From assembly GCA_937952445.1 (NCBI GenBank), contig CALGAA010000004.1:1-5559 (forward strand): a DNA stretch of 5,559 bases, read 5' to 3'. This document shows positions 1 to 5,559 of this stretch, in pieces; the first letter of the stretch is position 1; every line of letters starts with the position of its first letter. Source of the stretch: an uncultured Bacteroidota bacterium (GTDB taxonomy: Bacteria > Bacteroidota > Bacteroidia > Chitinophagales > Saprospiraceae). The notes under the pieces were generated by a model. The model did not search any database, was not told the DNA's origin, and saw nothing but the letters and a program-made list of their open reading frames with translations. A program made the position numbers and the translations under genes.

Positions 1-723
1 TTTATTGACGATACCAGGCGTATCGATCATCGAGCTGTTTTTGTCCAAAGGAATTAGGTTGGTTCTTCCATTCAGGGGAACTTCCAGGGTTTGGTAACCG
101 ACGTAGGAAAACACCAGTACATCATTCTCGTTCAGGTCCTCCAATTCAAACCGTCCTTCAAAATCGGTGGCTGTTCCTGTATTGGTTCCCTGAACACGGA
201 TATTCACGCCGATCAGGGGTTCACCCTGGGCATCCGTCACCGTACCTGTCACATTGAGTACCACACGTCGTTGTTCAAGCTGAACCCCGGAAACCGACCC
301 AATGGGTTCTAAAATCGGAACCGAACGGCTGGCCAGAGTGTTCTTTGATTCTTCCTGAACGATCAGTTCGTCGAGGTGTTGGGCCATACGCTTCAACGTT
401 GAGATCCCTTCACGGTCACTTTGGTAAATAATGACGAATTTGTCCTCATGTATGCGATAGCGCAGGTTGGTTCCTATCAGAACCTGTTCCATCGCCTCCT
501 CCAGACTATTCTGGGTGGAAAATTCAAATTCGACGGTAATTTCCTCTACCAGTGATTTGTTGTACGTAAAATAAACTCCGTACTGTACGCTGATTTGCTG
601 AATAGCCTGCTCCAGACTCATTTTTTCATCAAGTACTTCACTTGCATAAAAAGGTGAAGCGGCCATTAGCCATAACAACGCCACGGTCACAATCCGATTG
701 AATTTCGTAAAATACCTTTTCAT
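1..723 (-). CDS. SusC/RagA-like TonB-dependent receptor with STN signalling domain, N-terminal part (truncated by window edge)
   Basis: Outer-membrane active transporter of the SusC type, which normally imports glycan fragments with a SusD partner using TonB energy. Only the first 241 codons are present; the frame stays open to position 1, so plug and barrel lie outside the window. Seen: a basic start and hydrophobic stretch (residues about 10-28, ending FYA-SE) form a signal peptide. Residues about 33-101 match an STN (secretin/TonB short N-terminal) domain, with MSLEQAIQQIS and a YGVYFTYNKSL segment. A linker spans about 102-153. A CarboxypepD_reg-like beta-sandwich spans about 157-228, with the classic GTVTDAQGEPLIGVNI, GTATDFEGRFEL and FSYVGYQT motifs. 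The STN domain marks it as a transducer able to signal to the FecR protein encoded 30 bp upstream. The ATG at 723-721 precedes the signal peptide directly. Odd: where LDEVVV normally follows the CPD domain, the protein reads IDTPGIV. Family assignment is firm; the substrate is unknown. Confidence 0.93.
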   Translation of the reverse strand, partial: MKRYFTKFNRIVTVALLWLMAASPFYASEVLDEKMSLEQAIQQISVQYGVYFTYNKSLVEEITVEFEFSTQNSLEEAMEQVLIGTNLRYRIHEDKFVIIYQSDREGISTLKRMAQHLDELIVQEESKNTLASRSVPILEPIGSVSGVQLEQRRVVLNVTGTVTDAQGEPLIGVNIRVQGTNTGTATDFEGRFELEDLNENDVLVFSYVGYQTLEVPLNGRTNLIPLDKNSSMIDTPGIVNK

Positions 724-753
724 AATGCTGTTTTATTGTTGCTTAACTAGTTC

Positions 754-1731
754 TTATTTTTCTTTTACCTGAATGATGTTGTCCACCGAATCCACTAATT
801 GTACATCCAGAGCCAGCTCCAGTGCTTCCCTTGTAAAATCCCAATCCGTGTAAGGCAGACCCTGAACGACGATGACATCCATGAGCTCGGTCGGGTTGTC
901 AAATACAAATTCTTTCCCGTATATATCTTCCATTTTCTCTAAAATCTGAACTCCGGTGAGGTCAATGAATGTAAACACACCTTCTTTCCAGGACATGGCA
1001 GATTCGGAATCCTGACCACGAACTTTCCTCACTTCATTTCGTTCAGTATTGTAATGAACCAAATCACCCGGTTCCATCTCTACGGTTTCGGCTTTGGGTG
1101 TTTCCAGAACTACCTTTCCCTCCTTGAGAAACACATTGGTATAATCCCTGCGGGTTTCAAGATTGAAAGCTGTCCCCAGGACGTTGACCTCCACATTGCT
1201 GGTATGAACTTTAAAAGGGCGATCCTCCAAATGGGTGATGTCAAAAAATCCCTCTCCCCGAAATTCCACTAATCTGATCTCGGCTTTTTCCAGGTCCTCT
1301 TTCCATTTCAGTTCAGAATTAGCATTGAGGACGACCGTACTTCCATCGGGCAATTCGACCGTTTGGGTTTGTTGGTATCCTGTGGTTACGACGATCCATG
1401 CATCAGAGGAGGCAGGGAAAAAGAAAAAATATCCCAACAGACAGACAAGGACAGCAGCGGCGGCAGCGATGCGGTACCATGCTTTCCTCTTTGGTGTGGT
1501 GGCTTTCGAAAAAGTAGCCGCAGGTTGCGATGTCCATGCCCGTTCCTGCTTCGTCCCAACGGGTTGAATATGTGGCGCCATGGTGTGGTCGATAATAGTA
1601 CCAATCCATTCCTGATGAGCCTCATCCCTGAGGAGATCAAATAGCTCATCGTACTCTTTTTTTGAAATTTCACCCGATAAAAACTTACCGTAGAGTTCTT
1701 CGATTTTAGCTTTTGTATTATCTTGTGCCAA
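754..1731 (-). CDS. FecR-family anti-sigma factor (inner-membrane sigma regulator), TTG start
   Basis: Single-pass inner-membrane protein expected to hold an ECF sigma factor inactive in the cytoplasm and release it when an outer-membrane receptor signals through the periplasm. It has 325 residues, a usual length for Bacteroidota FecR proteins. Seen: a cytoplasmic N-terminal helical region (residues 6-45, with ELYGKFLSGEISKKEYDEL); a transmembrane helix at about 87-105 (alanine/valine/leucine then FFFF) after a basic KRKAWYR; a FecR domain at about 115-215 with TVELPDGSTVVLNANSELKW, RGEGFFDI, RPFKVHTSNVEVNVLGTAFN; and a DUF4974-like C-terminus from about 253 (FTFIDLTGVQILEKMEDIYG). The start is the TTG at 1731-1729: an in-frame TGA lies four codons upstream with no ATG between, and the first internal ATG (residue 51) would remove the sigma-binding region. 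The receptor gene follows after 30 bp on the same strand, suggesting co-transcription. The likely partner sigma factor is divergent (1921-2448). Confidence 0.93.
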   Translation of the reverse strand: MAQDNTKAKIEELYGKFLSGEISKKEYDELFDLLRDEAHQEWIGTIIDHTMAPHIQPVGTKQERAWTSQPAATFSKATTPKRKAWYRIAAAAAVLVCLLGYFFFFPASSDAWIVVTTGYQQTQTVELPDGSTVVLNANSELKWKEDLEKAEIRLVEFRGEGFFDITHLEDRPFKVHTSNVEVNVLGTAFNLETRRDYTNVFLKEGKVVLETPKAETVEMEPGDLVHYNTERNEVRKVRGQDSESAMSWKEGVFTFIDLTGVQILEKMEDIYGKEFVFDNPTELMDVIVVQGLPYTDWDFTREALELALDVQLVDSVDNIIQVKEK

Positions 1732-1920
1732 GCCTTGTTTTCAATTTGATTTAAAATTCCAATTTTCGATCTGATATAGGGTGGACGTTTCAAAATGGAA
1801 AAGGACTAACCCGGGATGAATATTTTTATATTATGTAAAGATTAAGTTCCAAAGTGCAATGCCCTGATCCTCAGAAGAAGGTCTATCTTCGCATTAATAT
1901 TCAAGGAATAGGATCAACTG
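1732..1920. promoter_or_regulatory. Divergent intergenic region between anti-sigma/receptor operon and ECF sigma gene
   Basis: This 189-bp stretch must carry the promoters for both directions. It is clearly more AT-rich than the genes, especially around 1819-1845. On the minus strand, TTTG (complement of 1850-1853) lies 19 bp before TATAAAAA (complement of 1823-1830). The spacing suits the Bacteroidota TTTG/TAnnTTTG promoter layout, but the second box matches only its TA. That candidate would leave a leader of about 90 bases before the anti-sigma TTG. I see no long inverted repeat that would mark a clear operator. The regulatory role is inferred from position; exact elements are unproven. Confidence 0.55.
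1884..1892 (+). promoter_or_regulatory. Candidate -7 element for the ECF sigma gene
   Basis: TATCTTCGC matches the Bacteroidota -7 consensus TAnnTTTG (plus a following C) with one mismatch. It would place transcription start about 20-25 bases before the ATG at 1921. No convincing TTTG or TTG is seen about 19-21 bp upstream, so this is a weak call from a single motif. Confidence 0.28.
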
Positions 1921-2448
1921 ATGGATTGGAAAACAAAGGTATATCAGGACTACGAGGATAAGATATATGGATTTATCCTCTACCACATCAAAGTCGGAGA
2001 AATTGCCCGGGATTTGACACACGATGTTTTTGTCAAATTATACGCTACCTATACTCCTGAAGAAATGGACAATCTCGAATCCGTACTATGGACCATCACC
2101 CGCAACCGAATCGTTGACCATCATCGCAAAGTAGCCCATTCCCGTATCTATCGCGATTTTCTGTGGACCCGTATTCAATCGGCCAATCCCGTTTTGGAAC
2201 ATATCGAGTACCAGGAAACAAAGGCCCTGTATCAGGAAGCAGTAAACAACCTCACTCCACAACAGTGGAAAATTTATACTTTGGTACGGGAACAGGATAT
2301 GTCGTACCGTGAAATCGGGAAGGAACTTCAGTTGTCCACCAACACCGTAAAAAACCACATGGTGGGTGCCCTTCGCTCCATCCGCACATTCCTCAGAGAC
2401 CATCAGGAAAAAATTTCCGTCCTCCTGCTGCTGGGATCCATCCTGTGA
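1921..2448 (+). CDS. ECF RNA polymerase sigma factor (sigma-70 family, Bacteroidota FecI-like)
   Basis: Alternative sigma factor that directs RNA polymerase to a small set of promoters, probably including those of the neighbouring receptor operon. It has 175 residues, typical for the group. Seen: region 2 at about 8-72 (YEDKIYGFILYHI, then DLTHDVFVKLYATY and the WTITRNRIVDHHRK segment that contacts the -10 region); a linker at about 73-108; region 4 at about 109-158 (NLTPQQWKIYTLV followed by the helix-turn-helix MSYREIGKELQLSTNTVKNH). The last residues (165-175, ISVLLLLGSIL) form a hydrophobic tail like those of many Bacteroidota ECF factors. There is no region 3, as expected for ECF factors. 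The ATG at 1921 is preferred: an in-frame TAG lies at 1909-1911 with no other ATG between. An AGGA lies 7 bases upstream. It is transcribed away from the FecR gene (divergent), whereas such pairs are usually in tandem. Pairing with that FecR is inferred from adjacency. Confidence 0.93.
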   Translation: MDWKTKVYQDYEDKIYGFILYHIKVGEIARDLTHDVFVKLYATYTPEEMDNLESVLWTITRNRIVDHHRKVAHSRIYRDFLWTRIQSANPVLEHIEYQETKALYQEAVNNLTPQQWKIYTLVREQDMSYREIGKELQLSTNTVKNHMVGALRSIRTFLRDHQEKISVLLLLGSIL

Positions 2449-2477
2449 TGCCGCAATCCTGATCCTATTTGACATAA

Positions 2478-2495
2478 GGGCTCGGATAAGAGCTC
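2478..2495 (+). other. Small hairpin in the convergent 3' gap
   Basis: GGGCTC and GAGCTC flank the loop GGATAA and can form a six-pair stem with one G-U pair in plus-strand RNA; the stem is weaker in minus-strand RNA (an A-C mismatch). No T-tract follows on either strand, so it is not an intrinsic terminator by itself. It may slow polymerase or protect the sigma mRNA 3' end, or be chance. Confidence 0.25.
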
Positions 2496-2519
2496 CACCA
2501 GGCATAAAATATTGGCCAC

Positions 2520-2539
2520 AAGCCCGTTAGGGTTTTTTT
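2520..2539 (+). terminator. Intrinsic terminator of the ECF sigma gene
   Basis: AAGCCC, loop GTTA, then GGGTTT form a six-pair stem (one G-U pair) whose 3' arm runs into seven consecutive T (2533-2539). It lies about 70 bp after the sigma stop codon and fits a short rho-independent terminator for plus-strand transcription. It overlaps the TAA stop codon (2529-2527) and last codons of the convergent hydrolase gene. On the minus strand the hairpin is not followed by a T-tract, so it should act in one direction only. The stem is short, hence moderate confidence. Confidence 0.55.
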
Positions 2540-5523
2540 AAATCTATTTCCTCAAGAGCTATCACGGTGACCGGTCCGAGCAGACCAGATTCTATTAGCG
2601 GCACTTCTGACCAGGCGTACCGGGTCTGATCACCGGTTTCGATCCCTCCTGAAGGAATGATCGTCCTCCGGATGTTGGTATTGGTATAATCAGATCCGGT
2701 CAGGGAATCACCCACCAATCGGTTGGACCAGGTGTTGGCGACTTCGACCTGAAGGGTATTCACCCCGGACACGAGCAGATCCGTGATATCAAACCGATGC
2801 GGTCGCGACCAGGAAATCCCCAGATTCTCGCCATTGAACCAGACTTCCCCGACCTTTGAAATTTCACCCAGGTCGAGATAATAGCGGCGCTGGCGAACCT
2901 CCGTTTGATCCAACTCGTAATGAAAAGATTTTGCATAGGTGCCGATACCGGAGTAATATTTTATTCCCTCCTGCCCGGATTCGGTCCAGGACACCAACTT
3001 CGCAAATACCTCTTTCGCCGGAGCTCCCCAACCCGGTGTGAATGAAATTTCCCATGGCCCCAGAATCGTATCGATGCGAATTTCATTTTTCAGCGAAATC
3101 GACCGTTTCTGATCCCTCAGCTCAACATCACCTGCTTCCAGAAAAACCACCCCATCTGAGGTATATTCAAAAAACGGAGGATGGTGGCCGCCTCCCTTTA
3201 TATGAAATGACGAGTCGTAAGAAAGCCCGGGTTTGAAAACGATTAACCTGGCCCCCAGGGGCGGCATCGTCATCGGCAGTCGGATGTATTCCCCGTCCTG
3301 GTCAAATATCCGAACCGTCTTCATTTTTCCAGTCACGGGGTCCCATATTTCGGGGATCTTGTTTTGCTGTCGGAAACCAATTGTTCTGGACAACCACTCT
3401 GAAGAGGTATTCCGGATAAAATACACTTCGGTCTCGTTTTTCTTAAAATGAATAAAATCGATCAACCCGGAATCGATTCCCACATATTCAATATCCGGCC
3501 CAATGCCCATATGGGCGAGCATCTCCAGCGGAGTCCTATCCGCGTGTATGATTTGACCATCGGAATCCGTCCCTTCCTCCCACAATTTGGAAATCAAATC
3601 ATTGTCCCTGGTGACTTGGCCGTCAGCATGCCCGGAGTGGTGTACCGCCATTGGCCTGCCCCCCACGATTTTGGCTCCCTGCTGCAGGAGCTGGTCCAGC
3701 TTCCGGAGTACCAGGGGATTAATGATTTCCTCAGGTTCCAGCGCCAGCAGGGCAAATTCTGCGCCATTCGACAACACCAGTTTTCCATCCCTGACCGACA
3801 GATCATGGATCAGGATTTCGGTATTGATCACCTCGTAATCATATCCTGGTCCCACCCTAAAATGGGTATTTTTAGCCGTTGCAGAATTGGGCACCTTATC
3901 GCCATAATACCAAAGGACGTCGGCCACGAAATCGGGATTTTGAAAGACCGCCGAAATCCGGCTCAGATAGTCCACAAAGGGTTTGGCCTTTGACCACCAC
4001 ACCCGTTTATCATTGAAATGCGTGCCGGCATGGTACACATAGCCGGGGTATCCCGACCCCGTAATGTTGTGACTAAACCCATGGGAAACCACCCGATTCA
4101 TGCCCTCACAGAAAGCCCTGTCCGCGAAAGGTTTCATATCAAAGGGTCCCTCCTGCCAATGCTGGAACGACGTAAATGCTTCCTCTTCCACAAATTTCCG
4201 CTGGTAGATATGGGAGGCCGCGGAGACCTCCTTGACGACGCGCAAAATATCGATGCTGTCCTTTCCATCCGGGTAAAAACGGGAATGGTTGATCCAAAAT
4301 TCACCCCGCGGTATGTCCAGGGCCCCCAGAGCTTTCAGGGGTTCAGCCGGTCCGTTGTACAAGGGATAACCAGGACCCCCAGCTTCGCTGTTGATTTTCA
4401 AACCGTAGCGGTTGCATATTTCCCTGGCCTTTTTGTATAAATTGTTGATCATCAGCTCCGACAAGGTTTTCCTGAAGTCGGTCAGGACAACCTCCGTCAT
4501 TTCTTTTTCAAATAATTCCGGTGTAAAGAAAACGGGCAGATATTTCCGGATGGAATAACCGTGGAGCTTCCTGAATTCATCGGGCAACGTGGGTGTCCAG
4601 ACCAGGCCCCGGGCCTCATAACTGGCGAGGTAAAAGCTGCGCAAAGCGGATTGTTCAATATCGCCCAATACCGATTCCAACCGATTGATGATGTACATCA
4701 AATGGGTTTCCACCGCGGTCGAATCGAAATGGTCAATGGTGAGTCCGGCTGAGTGGGGGCTGGCCAGCACCAATTGCTGTCCCGAATTGGAGGTCACGTA
4801 GCGGCAAATAGCCCATTCCCCGGGAGGTGGAGCCCAGACAAGTTCGTCCGTCTCCGGATTGAAGTAGGAAGTGACGTCCAGGATCTCCGAAGTATCCACT
4901 GATTGTTTTTCGGAGCGCACCGGAATGGCCAACACAGCGATTTCCTCGTAGTATGCGGGTCTGCCATCGGGTCGACGGGGGATCATGGGTTCGCCGTCTC
5001 CACCGATCAGCGACTCCTGCGGGAAGGAAATTTCCGGGAAAGGCAGTACAAATCGGGATGCACGGTCATTATCGCCCACCGTTATTTGGGAACGGTAGAG
5101 TGATTTGCCTCCATGGTGTGGCTCTACCCAACTCCCTCCGGCGTTCCAACTGCTGGCCAGATTCAGCCCCACGCTCAGATCCCGTTTTCCGGCTTCATCG
5201 ACAACCCATTTGATCACCTGCACCGATTCATCGCTCATAAACGCCGGCCCCCCGGGGATCATGGTATCCTGATCAGGTACACCTATTTCAAACAAATCAA
5301 AACCCGTCAGCCCAATTTCCTGCATCGCCTGCATTTCCTCGCGCGCCCGAACCGTGTCAATATTTCCATTGAGGCACCACCAATACGCTTTAGGTCGCGC
5401 CTCCGGAGGTGGATTATGGAAAAGTTGGGTCAAATGGACGTAGTCAGCATGGGATTGACCGTGGAGCGTAGGACCGCTGACCAATTGGGACATAAACAGG
5501 AGAAGAAGCAACATTTTATTCAT
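2527..5523 (-). CDS. Secreted GH106-like glycoside hydrolase (putative alpha-L-rhamnosidase)
   Basis: Large exported enzyme expected to remove L-rhamnose from complex glycans. The 998 residues are near the usual GH106 length. Seen: an N-terminal signal peptide (MNKMLLLLLFMSQLV, cleavage likely near HG-QS, residues 22-24; no lipobox cysteine). The family entry motif is at 35-80 (FHNPPPEARPKAYWWCLNGN, then MQEIGLTGFDLFEIG). ASSWNAGGSWVEP lies at 123-135, YEARGLVWTPTLPDEFRKLHGY at 302-323, and INSEAGGPGYP at 377-387. The core stretch EEEAFTSFQHWQEGPFDMK...DRAFCEGMNR...HGFSHN spans 446-486, with YPGYVYHAGTHFN at 492-504. Glutamates 303, 380, 446-448, 458 and 473 are catalytic or ligand candidates; I cannot assign roles. 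A Rossmann-like beta/alpha segment lies near 588-625. A galactose-binding-like beta-sandwich covers about 820-990 (YYLDLGEISKVGEVWFNGE, VEVANTWSNRLVGD). ATG 5523-5521 precedes the signal peptide and overlaps an upstream stop codon. Other activities of this fold remain possible. Confidence 0.88.
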   Translation of the reverse strand: MNKMLLLLLFMSQLVSGPTLHGQSHADYVHLTQLFHNPPPEARPKAYWWCLNGNIDTVRAREEMQAMQEIGLTGFDLFEIGVPDQDTMIPGGPAFMSDESVQVIKWVVDEAGKRDLSVGLNLASSWNAGGSWVEPHHGGKSLYRSQITVGDNDRASRFVLPFPEISFPQESLIGGDGEPMIPRRPDGRPAYYEEIAVLAIPVRSEKQSVDTSEILDVTSYFNPETDELVWAPPPGEWAICRYVTSNSGQQLVLASPHSAGLTIDHFDSTAVETHLMYIINRLESVLGDIEQSALRSFYLASYEARGLVWTPTLPDEFRKLHGYSIRKYLPVFFTPELFEKEMTEVVLTDFRKTLSELMINNLYKKAREICNRYGLKINSEAGGPGYPLYNGPAEPLKALGALDIPRGEFWINHSRFYPDGKDSIDILRVVKEVSAASHIYQRKFVEEEAFTSFQHWQEGPFDMKPFADRAFCEGMNRVVSHGFSHNITGSGYPGYVYHAGTHFNDKRVWWSKAKPFVDYLSRISAVFQNPDFVADVLWYYGDKVPNSATAKNTHFRVGPGYDYEVINTEILIHDLSVRDGKLVLSNGAEFALLALEPEEIINPLVLRKLDQLLQQGAKIVGGRPMAVHHSGHADGQVTRDNDLISKLWEEGTDSDGQIIHADRTPLEMLAHMGIGPDIEYVGIDSGLIDFIHFKKNETEVYFIRNTSSEWLSRTIGFRQQNKIPEIWDPVTGKMKTVRIFDQDGEYIRLPMTMPPLGARLIVFKPGLSYDSSFHIKGGGHHPPFFEYTSDGVVFLEAGDVELRDQKRSISLKNEIRIDTILGPWEISFTPGWGAPAKEVFAKLVSWTESGQEGIKYYSGIGTYAKSFHYELDQTEVRQRRYYLDLGEISKVGEVWFNGENLGISWSRPHRFDITDLLVSGVNTLQVEVANTWSNRLVGDSLTGSDYTNTNIRRTIIPSGGIETGDQTRYAWSEVPLIESGLLGPVTVIALEEIDLKKP

Positions 5524-5559
5524 CCTGGAATCATTGAGTCCATGGCCTTTAAGCCTCCC
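5520..5559 (-). CDS. Possible 3' end of an upstream minus-strand gene, overlapping the hydrolase start by 4 bp
   Basis: Reading the minus strand from the right edge, one frame is open for 13 codons (…GGLKAMDSMIPG) and ends in a TGA at 5522-5520. This forms the ATGA overlap typical of translationally coupled genes with the hydrolase ATG at 5523-5521. No promoter-like sequence is seen in the 36 bp before the hydrolase, which fits an operon continuing from the right. With so few codons the open frame could be chance, and no product can be named. Confidence 0.35.
   Translation of the reverse strand, partial: GGLKAMDSMIPG

Noticed and set aside
91..312. 73-codon plus-strand frame within the receptor gene
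   Set aside because: It is complementary to the CPD domain of the receptor and is explained by that gene.
1386..1793. 135-codon minus-strand frame overlapping the start of the anti-sigma gene, beginning with an ATG upstream of the TTG
   Set aside because: It runs in a different frame through the FecR N-terminus and membrane helix, has no domain features, and the FecR frame carries all family motifs.
1823..1853. TTTG-N19-TATAAAAA as a definite promoter for the anti-sigma operon
   Set aside because: The spacing fits, but the -7 half matches only the TA of TAnnTTTG, so it is kept only as a remark in the intergenic entry.
2086..2505. 139-codon minus-strand frame across the sigma gene
   Set aside because: It is antisense to the region 2 and region 4 codons of the ECF sigma factor, with no family resemblance.
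3448..3993. 181-codon open frame on the plus strand inside the hydrolase gene
   Set aside because: It is antisense to a strongly supported GH106-like coding region; its translation shows no recognisable domain and is a frame shadow.
1..5559. Search by eye for tRNA, rRNA, CRISPR repeats, insertion-sequence ends, riboswitches and toxin-antitoxin genes
   Set aside because: The window is almost fully occupied by four well-supported genes, and the short gaps show none of these structures.

Overview
The window looks like chromosomal DNA of a member of the Bacteroidota. The evidence is the set of gene families: a SusC/RagA-type TonB-dependent receptor with an N-terminal STN signalling domain and a CarboxypepD_reg-like (CPD) domain, a FecR anti-sigma factor with a DUF4974-type C-terminus, a Bacteroidota-style ECF sigma factor with a hydrophobic tail, and a large secreted GH106-like glycoside hydrolase. 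Start regions lack strong Shine-Dalgarno sequences, which also fits this phylum. No narrower taxon can be supported from the sequence alone.

Layout from left to right. Positions 1-723 (minus) hold the first 241 codons of the receptor, which runs off the left edge. After 30 bp comes the FecR-type anti-sigma factor (754-1731, minus), so anti-sigma factor and receptor probably share an operon. A 189-bp divergent intergenic region (1732-1920) separates them from the ECF sigma factor (1921-2448, plus). A short 78-bp gap and a compact intrinsic terminator (2520-2539) follow. The 998-residue GH106-like enzyme (2527-5523, minus) is convergent with the sigma gene. Its start codon overlaps the stop codon of a probable further minus-strand gene lying mostly outside the right edge.

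How the genes may work together. Receptor STN domain, FecR and ECF sigma factor are the three parts of a cell-surface signalling (trans-envelope) relay. The receptor binds and imports a ligand, probably an oligosaccharide. Its STN domain signals across the periplasm to FecR, and FecR releases the sigma factor to activate target genes. The neighbouring rhamnosidase-like enzyme suggests the ligand could be a rhamnose-containing glycan. That link rests on proximity only, because the enzyme is not co-oriented with the sigma gene. SusD and most of SusC would lie beyond the left edge.

I found no RNA gene, mobile element, CRISPR array or long repeat. The set is a recognisable polysaccharide-utilisation/signalling module, not an evidently new system. 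The points most worth checking are the divergent (not co-directional) sigma/anti-sigma arrangement, the atypical TonB-box region of the receptor, and the TTG start of the anti-sigma gene.
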